From assembly GCA_944319945.1 (NCBI GenBank), contig CALUFN010000020.1:1-40644 (forward strand): 40,644 nt of DNA, written 5' to 3'. This stretch comes from an uncultured Prevotella sp. GTDB taxonomy: Bacteria; Bacteroidota; Bacteroidia; Bacteroidales; Bacteroidaceae. The notes below the pieces were generated by a model. That model did not search any database, was not told the origin of the DNA, and saw nothing but the letters and a program-made list of their open reading frames with translations. The number at the start of each line of letters is the position of its first letter. The stretch's first letter is position 1. This document shows positions 33,370-40,644 of the stretch, in pieces. The translations under genes were made by a program, and so were the position numbers.

Positions 33370-33389
33370 AGTAAGAGGAAGTCAGACGC

Positions 33390-33419
33390 AGAGTTAACAG
33401 GCAAACGCCTGTTAACTCT
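33390..33419. terminator. Bidirectional terminator between convergent glycosyltransferase genes
   Basis: A 13-bp perfect stem (AGAGTTAACAGGC and complement) with the 4-nt loop AAAC lies between convergent genes. On the plus strand CTTTTACTTT follows shortly afterwards. Confidence 0.85.
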
Positions 33420-33429
33420 TGCGCATCTT

Positions 33430-34377
33430 TTACTTTATTGCATATTGGAGCTTGTTAAACCGGCACACACTTTGTATGCCAAAAGCATGATAAACTACAA
33501 ACTTCAACGCCCAAATCACTCCTGAAGACTTAAGAAGGCAACGCAATGAACTGAAAAAAGGGAAGTCTACATACGGCAACATTATCTCGGAACCAGTCAG
33601 GCGAAAGACATCACACTGTATGTTCAATACATGCATATAATATTTAACGAAATCAGGCGAATCTGCCAAACGTCCGTCCACATGCCGTATCACGCCCACA
33701 TGCGCTGACAACAACGAAGCCAAAGCTCCGCCGTCGGCCGTAGCGGTTATGCCTCCTGCATTCCAGCAATAATAATACATGCCGACATCAGCCGTGGCGA
33801 TAATCTTAGTGTTCATTAAAAGCATGGGCAAGACGTGCATGTCTTCAAAAACTTTTCCGCGAGGAAACTTCACCCTGTCAAACAAACATCTTTTGAAAAT
33901 CTTATTACAGGCATAAGAATGGTTGTAGGCCATTCCTGAAAGGAAATAATCAAGAGGGGAACGATAAACTTTACGCCCTGGATTAAACACGCGTTCCTCT
34001 GAAGAACCGTAATGAATGAATATCGGAAATTCCAATATGTCATATTCCCGATGTTCGTCAAGAATGCGCATAAGCCGACGATAAGTGTCATCGCCAATGA
34101 AATCATCCGAATCTACGAAGGTGACATATTCCCCTTCAGCAACAGCAAGTCCTGAGTTGCGGGCATAGCTAAGCCCGCCGTTCCCTTTGTGTATTACTTT
34201 TACATTTTGATGTTCAATGGCGTATCCGTCACACATCTTCCCGCACGAATCAGGAGAACCGTCGTCAACCAAGATAATTTCACAATCCCGGATTGTCTGA
34301 GCCAACACACTCTTGACACAACGGTCAAGGGTGTGTTCGACTCGATAAACCGGTATTATGATGCTCAATCGTACCAA
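33430..34377 (-). CDS. Family 2 glycosyltransferase downstream of nqrF
   Basis: A 315-residue GT-A glycosyltransferase: RLSIIIPVYRVEHTLDRCVKS, EIILVDDGSPDSCGKMC, KGNGGLSYARNSGLA and the metal site VDSDDF. The C-terminal third has weakly hydrophobic, basic sequence. The start appears to be TTG (34377), 12 bp after the nqrF stop; the nearby ATG at 34385 is in another frame and stops after six codons. A start error or a one-base frameshift is possible. The gene is probably read through from the nqr operon but has no evident link to the sodium pump. Confidence 0.82.
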   Translation of the reverse strand: MVRLSIIIPVYRVEHTLDRCVKSVLAQTIRDCEIILVDDGSPDSCGKMCDGYAIEHQNVKVIHKGNGGLSYARNSGLAVAEGEYVTFVDSDDFIGDDTYRRLMRILDEHREYDILEFPIFIHYGSSEERVFNPGRKVYRSPLDYFLSGMAYNHSYACNKIFKRCLFDRVKFPRGKVFEDMHVLPMLLMNTKIIATADVGMYYYCWNAGGITATADGGALASLLSAHVGVIRHVDGRLADSPDFVKYYMHVLNIQCDVFRLTGSEIMLPYVDFPFFSSLRCLLKSSGVIWALKFVVYHAFGIQSVCRFNKLQYAIK

Positions 34378-34389
34378 AACGTCATGTAA

Positions 34390-35658
34390 TCAGCCAAAAT
34401 TATCATACATTATCGACTCCGGTTCTACGCCAAGGCCGTAGAGCATCTGAACCACGGCGTTGCTCATCGGCCCGGGGCCGCACATGTAATACTCAATATC
34501 CTCAGGCGCGTCAACGTCTTTCAGATAAGTATCGTACATCACCTTATGCACGAATCCGGGCGTATATTTCACTCCCGCCTTATCAGCTTCAGGGTCAGGC
34601 CTGTCAAGTGCAAGGTGGAAATGGAAGTTGTCGAACTCTTTTTCCAACTCAATAAAGTCATTAAGGTAGAACACCTCCGACAGTGAACGTGCACCATAAA
34701 AATAATGCAGTTCCCTATCACGGGTGTTAAGCGTTTTCGTCATGTGCATTATTTGCGAACGCAAAGGAGCCATACCTGCGCCTCCGCCTACCCAAATCAT
34801 TTCTTTTTTACTGTTGAATATCGGGTGGAAATCTCCGTAAGGACCGCTCATCACCACCTTGTCACCGGGCTTACGGCTGAATATATACGACGAGGCTATA
34901 CCCGTGGGAACGTCTTGGAAGCCCACTTGCGGCCGCGGCTTGAACGGTGGCGTGGCTATACGCACCGTAAGCATTATCCTATCGCCTTCGGCAGGATAAT
35001 TCGCCATTGAATAAGCCCTGATGGTAGGTTCGGGATTATGCGCCTTTATGGAAAACATATCAAACTTATTCCACATCGGCAGATACTCGTCACCGATGTC
35101 GGCCTTTACAAAATCTCGGTCATAATCAATCGTATCATAAGCCGGTATCTTGATTTGGGCATACGAACCAGGAATGAAATCCATGTGTTCGCCCGGAGGC
35201 AACGCAACTATGAACTCTTTGATAAAAGAACTTACGTTCTTATTGCTTATCACCGTACATTCCCATTCCTTTACGCCGAGCACGCTCTCGGGCACCTTGA
35301 TTTTCAAGTCGCCTTTTACCTTACACTGGCACCCCAATCTCCAATGCTCCTTGATCTGTTTACGAGAAAAGTGTGGACGCTCCGAATCAAGTATCTCACC
35401 TCCCCCTTCAAGGACCTGCACCTTACATTGTCCGCAGCTCGACTTGCCGCCGCAGGCCGAAGGCAGGAATATTCCGTTCTCCGTCAACGTGCTCATCAAC
35501 GATGCGCCCTGAGGCACCGAAAGAGTCTTTTCGCCATTAATTTCGATATTCACATTGCCGCTCGGCGAAAGATATTTCTTTGCAATAAGCAGTATTATTA
35601 CAAGCAAAATGATTATTACCAAAAAAACACTTATACTCGCTAATATGAACTGTAACAT
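34390..35658 (-). CDS. nqrF: Na+-translocating NADH:quinone oxidoreductase subunit F
   Basis: NqrF is the electron-entry subunit: it oxidises NADH with FAD and passes electrons through a [2Fe-2S] cluster. The 422 residues begin with a membrane anchor (about 3-26). The ferredoxin domain has Cys69, Cys75, Cys78 and Cys110 (SACGGKSSCGQC...GC). The FAD-binding RAYSMANYP and the NADH-binding VGGGAGMAPLRSQI, FYGARS and YYMCGPGPM segments follow. The C-terminus ends DNFG, as in the family. AGAGGCTT, 1 bp before the ATG, resembles a Shine-Dalgarno motif. It is the last nqr gene. Confidence 0.97.
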   Translation of the reverse strand: MLQFILASISVFLVIIILLVIILLIAKKYLSPSGNVNIEINGEKTLSVPQGASLMSTLTENGIFLPSACGGKSSCGQCKVQVLEGGGEILDSERPHFSRKQIKEHWRLGCQCKVKGDLKIKVPESVLGVKEWECTVISNKNVSSFIKEFIVALPPGEHMDFIPGSYAQIKIPAYDTIDYDRDFVKADIGDEYLPMWNKFDMFSIKAHNPEPTIRAYSMANYPAEGDRIMLTVRIATPPFKPRPQVGFQDVPTGIASSYIFSRKPGDKVVMSGPYGDFHPIFNSKKEMIWVGGGAGMAPLRSQIMHMTKTLNTRDRELHYFYGARSLSEVFYLNDFIELEKEFDNFHFHLALDRPDPEADKAGVKYTPGFVHKVMYDTYLKDVDAPEDIEYYMCGPGPMSNAVVQMLYGLGVEPESIMYDNFG

Positions 35659-35724
35659 AAGCCTCTAACTATTTTTGTTTTTATTACCAGAACATACGAA
35701 AACACCAAAGCATGCCGGTCGCCA

Positions 35725-36351
35725 CTATATCTTAAGTCCTGAGAAACACATCATCGCCATAGCCATAAGCCCGACAGTAATGAAAGTTATGCCCAAGCCC
35801 TGCAAAGGTCGCGGCACGTCGCTGTATTGCATCTTCTCGCGGATGGCTCCCATTGCCACGATTGCCAAGGTCCAGCCAAGACCGCTTCCCACTGCATAAG
35901 CAACGGCATCACACACGCTTCCGATGTATTGTGAGTTGGCAGGATCAAGGTTAATGCGTTGCTGCATAAACAGCGATGCTCCCATAATGGCGCAATTGAC
36001 GGCTATGAGCGGAAGGAAGATACCTAACGACGCATACAACGACGGAGAAAAGCGTTCTACCACCATCTCCACCAGCTGGGTTATTCCGGCTATAACGGCA
36101 ATAAACAAGATAAAGCTCAAATACGACAAGTCGACGCCTTCAACAATACAATCGGGCCCCAACACGTAAACTTGCAACAAATAATCAACCGGAACGGTGA
36201 TAAGTAGCACGAACGTAACAGCCAGTCCCAATCCTAAAGATGTCTTCACGTTTTTTGAAACGGCAAGAAACGAACACATGCCGAGAAAGAACGCGAATAT
36301 CATGTTGTCAACGAAGACGGACCTGAAAAATAAACTTATAATATGCTCCAT
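35725..36351 (-). CDS. nqrE: Na+-translocating NADH:quinone oxidoreductase subunit E
   Basis: A 208-residue integral membrane subunit with six expected helices. With NqrD it holds an intramembrane iron-sulfur site on Cys residues; the matching cysteines are seen in [10 protein letters not shown] and [10 protein letters not shown]. It shares the fold of NqrD in inverted topology. The ATG at 36351 is 24 bp after the nqrD stop. Confidence 0.97.
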   Translation of the reverse strand: MEHIISLFFRSVFVDNMIFAFFLGMCSFLAVSKNVKTSLGLGLAVTFVLLITVPVDYLLQVYVLGPDCIVEGVDLSYLSFILFIAVIAGITQLVEMVVERFSPSLYASLGIFLPLIAVNCAIMGASLFMQQRINLDPANSQYIGSVCDAVAYAVGSGLGWTLAIVAMGAIREKMQYSDVPRPLQGLGITFITVGLMAMAMMCFSGLKI

Positions 36352-36375
36352 AACAATGTCAAGTCTTTAAAATAA

Positions 36376-36999
36376 TCAATCCTTATGCAAATAAGCACGA
36401 TGAACCCATATCACGCATCCCAACAAGATGAGCGCCATTGCAGGCATCGTCATCATGCCGTTGTTGATATAGCCGGCATCATAAAAACTTTCAGGGATTA
36501 TACGGTAACCTAAAAGCGAGCCTCTACCGAGAAGTTCGCGCACGGTACCTACCACCACAAGTATAAGCGCATATCCCAAGCCGTTTGACAAGCCGTCAAT
36601 AAAACTCGGCAAAGGCTTGTTCATCATGGCGAATGCCTCCAAGCGTCCCATTAGGATGCAGTTGGTTATGATCAAACCGACGTAGACAGACAGTTGCACG
36701 CTCACGTCGTAGGCGTAGGCTTTCAGCACCTGGCTTACGACGGTCACAAGAGCCGCGACGACGACCAGCTGGACTATTATCCTTATGCGGTTTGGAATGG
36801 TGTTCCTGATTACGGATATTATCAAGTTCGAGAAAGCGGTAATAACGGTCACCGCAAGCCCCATCACAATAGCAGGTTTCAACTGCGAAGTTACGGCCAA
36901 AGCCGAACAGATGCCCAACACTTGCACGAGAATCGGGTTGTCTGCGCTTAGCGGCTTAACGAAAACTTCCTTATTTTTCTTAGAAAAAATCTCACTCAT
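36376..36999 (-). CDS. nqrD: Na+-translocating NADH:quinone oxidoreductase subunit D
   Basis: A 207-residue, six-helix membrane subunit paired with NqrE. The conserved cysteines are in LGICSALAVT and ITNCILMGRLEAFAM. The start is ATG 36999, preceded at 9 bp by a strong GGGAGG; the longer frame to 37014 uses TTG and would lie across this ribosome-binding site. Confidence 0.95.
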   Translation of the reverse strand: MSEIFSKKNKEVFVKPLSADNPILVQVLGICSALAVTSQLKPAIVMGLAVTVITAFSNLIISVIRNTIPNRIRIIVQLVVVAALVTVVSQVLKAYAYDVSVQLSVYVGLIITNCILMGRLEAFAMMNKPLPSFIDGLSNGLGYALILVVVGTVRELLGRGSLLGYRIIPESFYDAGYINNGMMTMPAMALILLGCVIWVHRAYLHKD

Positions 37000-37017
37000 T
37001 ACGTAGCCTCCCAAAAA

Positions 37018-37743
37018 TTATTTATCCTTCAAAAACTCAAGATACTTGCTTAGGCAGTCTTTCAACATCAAGCTGACACCGTCTGTGGTAAGAGTAGCAC
37101 CGGTAACGGCGTCACATTGCACGGTTGGGTCGGTCACCTCGTTTTTCTTCACTACCTCAAGAGCTATTCCGTCACGATCGGGCAAAGTCAGCTTCTTACC
37201 CCTAAACTGCTCCTGCCAAGCTACGTTGTCCTTAATCTCGGCACCAAGTCCGGCTGTCTCGCTTTCATGGGTAAAATATGCGCCGTAAACCGTATTCTTA
37301 TCATAATCGATGGCGATGTATCCGCTTATGGGGCCCCAAAGCCCCATGCCGTAAACGGGTATGACATACTTTGTCTCGCCGTCCACCCTGCATACGTACA
37401 ACGCCAACTTACCAGCCTTATAGTCGGCACTGTTTAATTTGAATCCGGCCTGCTCTCCTCCTTGAGCACCTTTTTCCACGATATTGTTCTTATCGTCGAT
37501 GATATCGTCGCTCATCACTATCTCGCCGTATTTTCTTGCCACGTCGGCATTGTCAAGATCGCGGATGTTGAGCGCAGCGAGAATCTGCCGCTTCTTATCC
37601 AAAGCCACGTTAACGTCCTGTACGGACTTAAGATAGCTCGACACGAAAGCCAGCAAGAACGCCACTATCACGACAAGAACGGCCGAATACACCAACGTGT
37701 AGACATTTGAATTGGTATTCAATTTCCCCTTATTTTCAGTCAT
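37018..37743 (-). CDS. nqrC: Na+-translocating NADH:quinone oxidoreductase subunit C
   Basis: A 241-residue membrane-anchored flavoprotein. One N-terminal helix (about 13-36) precedes a periplasmic domain. The covalent FMN site is Thr217 in the motif TGAT (AVTGATLTTDG), where ApbE-type transferase attaches FMN. The GLGAEI segment is also typical. AAGGAGA lies about 10 bp before the ATG. The nqrB stop is 19 bp upstream. Confidence 0.96.
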   Translation of the reverse strand: MTENKGKLNTNSNVYTLVYSAVLVVIVAFLLAFVSSYLKSVQDVNVALDKKRQILAALNIRDLDNADVARKYGEIVMSDDIIDDKNNIVEKGAQGGEQAGFKLNSADYKAGKLALYVCRVDGETKYVIPVYGMGLWGPISGYIAIDYDKNTVYGAYFTHESETAGLGAEIKDNVAWQEQFRGKKLTLPDRDGIALEVVKKNEVTDPTVQCDAVTGATLTTDGVSLMLKDCLSKYLEFLKDK

Positions 37744-37762
37744 TGGACAAATCTCCTTTCCT

Positions 37763-38917
37763 TTATTTTTTTACGGCACGCCTACTTCTCATCGAGATGT
37801 TGCGCTGCACTACACAATAATCAATCAGCGGGGCGAACATGTTCATGAACAATATCGACAGCATCATGCCTTCGGGATAGCCGGGGTTCATGACACGTAT
37901 CACTATTGCCATAAAGCCTATCATGAATCCGTAAACATACTTGCCGGTCTCGGTACGTGCGGCAGTCACGGGGTCGGTAGCCATGAACACGGCACCGAAG
38001 CAGAAACCGCCGAGGAACAAATGCTCATACCAGTCAATCGGAGTATAACCCAATGAATTGAACATCCATGCCGTCAACGCACCTCCGACAAACACGCTGA
38101 GCATGATCTTCCAGCTTGCTATGCCCGTAAACAACAATATCAAGGCACCTATACCTATCGCAACGACGCTGGTCTCGCCGACGGAGCCGGGTATGAACCC
38201 AAGTATCATGTCTAAAAGGCTGCATCCTGCGTCCATGCCTTTTGACACGAACGCCAAAGGAGTGGCCTGCGTGAAGGTGTCCGGCAGGGTATTGCCAAGA
38301 CCGAATATCGACTCACGGGGCACCCACACGCTGTCGCCGCTCATCTCGGTAGGATATGAGAAGAACATGAAAGCGCGCGCGGCAAGAGCCACGTTGAATA
38401 TGTTCATGCCGGTACCTCCGAATATCTCCTTGACGAAAATCACCGAGAAGGCCACGGCCAACGCCAATATCCACAGCGGACAGTTAACGGGAACGATAAG
38501 CGGTATCAGTATTCCGCTGACGAGATAGCCCTCTTGTATTTCCTCGCCTTTCATTTGGGCCCAGGCGAACTCGATGCCAAGTCCGACGACGTAGCTCACC
38601 AGCAGCTTCGGCAAGACGGCAAGGAAGCCGTAAGCGAACATCTCAAAAAACGACGCTTCAGCCAGCCTACCGGCTGCGGCGTAGTTTTGCCAGCCTACGT
38701 TATACATTCCGAAGAGCAAAGCCGGCAACAAGGCTATCACGACAATGCTCATTATTCGCTTTGAGTCAATGGAGTCATGTATGTTCGTACCGCTTTTCGA
38801 CGTGGTATTAGGAACATACAAGAACGATTCGAACCCTTCAAAAAAACTGCGGAAACAGTGTAATTTCCCTTCTTCCTCAAAAGCAGGTCTGATCTTATCT
38901 AAATATTTTTTCAGCAT
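37763..38917 (-). CDS. nqrB: Na+-translocating NADH:quinone oxidoreductase subunit B
   Basis: NqrB is the main membrane subunit, carrying a covalent FMN and riboflavin and forming the sodium pathway. The 384-residue protein has about ten hydrophobic helices. The segment PDTFTQATPLAF occupies the position of the FMN-attachment motif. The start is ATG 38917, preceded by AGGA; an upstream in-frame GTG at 38947 would add ten residues and is less likely. It lies 58 bp after nqrA. Confidence 0.96.
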   Translation of the reverse strand: MLKKYLDKIRPAFEEEGKLHCFRSFFEGFESFLYVPNTTSKSGTNIHDSIDSKRIMSIVVIALLPALLFGMYNVGWQNYAAAGRLAEASFFEMFAYGFLAVLPKLLVSYVVGLGIEFAWAQMKGEEIQEGYLVSGILIPLIVPVNCPLWILALAVAFSVIFVKEIFGGTGMNIFNVALAARAFMFFSYPTEMSGDSVWVPRESIFGLGNTLPDTFTQATPLAFVSKGMDAGCSLLDMILGFIPGSVGETSVVAIGIGALILLFTGIASWKIMLSVFVGGALTAWMFNSLGYTPIDWYEHLFLGGFCFGAVFMATDPVTAARTETGKYVYGFMIGFMAIVIRVMNPGYPEGMMLSILFMNMFAPLIDYCVVQRNISMRSRRAVKK

Positions 38918-38975
38918 AATCCTAATTGGTTTTATTTCGGTAAGCACGGTTGCCTATCAAGACGTCATTCGGGTC

Positions 38976-40328
38976 TCAGCCGTTCTCCTTCCGCAACATG
39001 TCAAGCCCGCGACGTATTATAGACTGAAGCTCCAACTTCGACGAGTCAACAAACTCAGCCAGGGCGAAATCCTCGGGAGCCACCTCGTAAATGCCGAGCG
39101 CCTCCATCTTGTCGATGTCTCCCGCTATTACCGCCTTTACGAGATACTCGGCGTAAATGTCCATCGGCATCACCTTATCATACTCGCCGCTCATTATCAT
39201 GTGCCGCTCGCCGCCCTTTACGCGAGCGTCGAGGGCGTACTCCTTACCGCCGGCAAGCCAGCTGAAATAGCTGCGGCTGGTGGAATACTGCCCCAAGCGC
39301 GGCATTATCCAGCCTAAGAACTCGTCGGCGTCGTCTCCTTCTGGTATCACGGTCAGCTCTGACGCATGGGCGTCAAGATAATCGTCTGCCGTACATTTCG
39401 CACCCGTAAGCACGTTGCCGTTGATTATCCTCAGGCTTCCGCCGTTGTGGGTCACGTTGCCTTCCAGCAGTGTCGAGATTTTCTGACCTATCATGATGTC
39501 GGCATAAGCCGGCTTTACCACCTCGCTGCCCACAACGGCAACCGTGCGGCGCAGGTCCACCCGGCCGGTATTCAACAAGCGGCCGAAGAATATCACCGCC
39601 GTAGGTTCCACCGTCCATACCGTCTCGCCCTTGTTTACGGGGTCGAGATGATTGACCTGCACGCCGACATTACCTGCCGGGCATGGACCGTCGAAGATGT
39701 TTACCTCCACGTCTTTGGCGCGGCGCAGGCACTCTGAACCTTGCCTGCGGCCTATGCCGAGGTATGTCTTGGCTATCTTCGACAAGGCCGTCAGGCCTGT
39801 TTGGAAATCACGTTCGTTGCCTATCAGCTCAAACTCGAAGTCGGCCGCCAAAGGCTTGTCCCTCAGGGCACTTACGAATATCGACTTAGGCAATGCTTTA
39901 GGTGTCGTAGTTACGGCGTAGGGCAACTGGTTGATATACCCGAAAAGCCCTGCCGCGAGCAACGCCTCGACAACTTCGCCGCCCGACAATGACTCGACGT
40001 CCTTAACGCCGAAATCAACGTGTTCCTGTGCTGCGTCGGGCTTGACTATCACGTTTTTCACTTTCCTGCGTTCGCCCCTTACCACGGCCGTCACCGTTCC
40101 GCTCACAGGCGAGGCGAACCTAACGTCGGGACACATCTTGTCTACAAACAGCGCGTCGCCGGCTTTCACACGGTCGCCTTCACGTACCACGACTTTCGGC
40201 TTCAACCCCGGGAACGACTCGGGAGACAAACCGATTTCGTCACTTAGCGCAATTGTCCGCTTCACTCTTTCGGCCTTACCTTTCAAGTGAATGTCAAGTC
40301 CCTTGCGTATCTTCACTACTTTCGTCAT
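38976..40328 (-). CDS. nqrA: Na+-translocating NADH:quinone oxidoreductase subunit A
   Basis: NqrA is the 450-residue soluble cytoplasmic subunit of the pump, associated with quinone binding. The N-terminus KVVKIRKGLDIHLKG and the biotinyl-like region RVKAGDALFVDK and VRFASPVSGTVTAV are typical, as is GPCPAGNVGVQVNHLDPV in the middle. It is the first gene of nqrABCDEF; a TATTTTTG box lies about 125 bp upstream. Confidence 0.96.
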   Translation of the reverse strand: MTKVVKIRKGLDIHLKGKAERVKRTIALSDEIGLSPESFPGLKPKVVVREGDRVKAGDALFVDKMCPDVRFASPVSGTVTAVVRGERRKVKNVIVKPDAAQEHVDFGVKDVESLSGGEVVEALLAAGLFGYINQLPYAVTTTPKALPKSIFVSALRDKPLAADFEFELIGNERDFQTGLTALSKIAKTYLGIGRRQGSECLRRAKDVEVNIFDGPCPAGNVGVQVNHLDPVNKGETVWTVEPTAVIFFGRLLNTGRVDLRRTVAVVGSEVVKPAYADIMIGQKISTLLEGNVTHNGGSLRIINGNVLTGAKCTADDYLDAHASELTVIPEGDDADEFLGWIMPRLGQYSTSRSYFSWLAGGKEYALDARVKGGERHMIMSGEYDKVMPMDIYAEYLVKAVIAGDIDKMEALGIYEVAPEDFALAEFVDSSKLELQSIIRRGLDMLRKENG

Positions 40329-40555
40329 AACTTTTACATTAATTCACTTCTAAGTACATGTAAGCTAACGCCGACATATACCTTACCGACAAACCCACGC
40401 ACTACGGCCGCCGCCGAGACGGCAGACAGTCAAAACGTTTGTTACGGATGCGCAAAAATACATAAAATATTGATACTATTTGAATGAAATCTGCTAAAAA
40501 ACACCAAACGTAATATATTTTTAATTCAACCATATTAATAAGGTCGTGCGGTTTT
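40329..40555 (-). other. nqrA leader and upstream region
   Basis: There is no gene here. The first 125 bp form the predicted nqrA leader, with a short GC-rich patch at about 40407-40428. The AT-rich part beyond the -7 box shows no further motif that I can identify before the tandem repeat begins at 40556. Confidence 0.4.
40453..40460 (-). promoter_or_regulatory. -7 promoter box for the nqr operon
   Basis: On the minus strand this reads TATTTTTG followed by C, matching TAnnTTTGC. No convincing -33 TTTG was found at 19-21 bp, which could mean that an activator is needed. The leader would be about 120 nt. Confidence 0.55.
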
Positions 40556-40644
40556 ACGGTTATGCGATTTACGGTTATGCGATTTACGGTTATGCGATTT
40601 ACGGTTATGCGATTTACGGTTATGCGATTTACGGTTATGCGATT
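40556..40644. repeat. 15-bp tandem repeat, about six copies, cut by the window edge
   Basis: Five exact copies of ACGGTTATGCGATTT start at 40556, 40571, 40586, 40601 and 40616. A sixth from 40631 is cut at 14 bases by the window end. A degenerate part-copy may precede them. No start codon or ribosome-binding site supports translation. The array begins about 95 bp upstream of the nqrA promoter box. Confidence 0.92.

Noticed and set aside
40556-40644. CRISPR array or repetitive protein-coding gene
   Set aside because: Copies are contiguous with no spacers. All three plus frames are open only because of the repeat, and there is no start codon context or upstream gene body.
1-40644. Mobile elements, phage genes, tRNA or rRNA genes
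   Set aside because: No transposase, integrase, phage protein or terminal repeats were seen, and no cloverleaf or rRNA-like sequence was recognised in the gaps between genes.

Overview
The window is ordinary chromosomal DNA from an anaerobic member of the Bacteroidota, order Bacteroidales, most likely Prevotellaceae. The evidence is the TAnnTTTG-type promoter boxes, a Porin_10-type porin, a TonB-family outer-membrane barrel, a DUF4468-type protein, the RprX/RprY two-component pair, an EF-G2-type elongation factor and a complete Na+-translocating NADH:quinone oxidoreductase. I found no rRNA, tRNA, insertion sequence, phage gene or CRISPR array. The family assignment is inference.

Layout. Positions 275-6627 (minus strand) hold cell-envelope genes: a large TonB-dependent-receptor-like barrel, then a short operon of a DUF4468-type secreted protein, a small membrane protein and a porin. 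Positions 6765-10600 (plus) hold aroB, truA, a DMT-family transporter and dapA. An exported nitroreductase (10834-11466, minus) is convergent with dapA. Positions 11744-14844 (plus) carry an uncharacterised 115-residue protein, a YgiQ-type radical SAM protein and a PP2C-like phosphatase whose gene overlaps ygiQ by 74 bp. Then come rprY/rprX and an EF-G2-type translation factor (14930-19623, minus), and divergently hemW (19785-20909, plus).

Positions 21359-23808 (plus) carry an aminotransferase translationally coupled to a LolC/E-type permease. Positions 24046-30854 form a glycine-cleavage operon with its own lipoate ligase and dihydrolipoyl dehydrogenase: lplA-gcvT-gcvH-gcvPA-gcvPB-lpd. In it LplA loads lipoate on GcvH, GcvPA/PB decarboxylate glycine, GcvT transfers the methylene group to tetrahydrofolate, and Lpd reoxidises the lipoyl arm to give NADH. 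Two glycosyltransferases follow. On the minus strand nqrA-F (40328-34390), with a third glycosyltransferase behind nqrF, encode the sodium pump that can oxidise NADH.

The most unusual non-coding signal is a family of 22-bp-period tandem arrays. Each unit is an imperfect dyad, AAAGG-nnn-CCTTT, plus about 9 variable bases. Four arrays with 14 units in total lie only between genes (136-179, 10736-10823, 20944-21031, 31076-31163). A second, unrelated tandem repeat (15 bp, about six copies) runs off the right end of the window upstream of nqrA. Other points of interest are an EF-G paralogue whose catalytic histidine position is serine, near-leaderless promoter arrangements, a hairpin inside the gcv operon, and clear Shine-Dalgarno motifs in the nqr operon.
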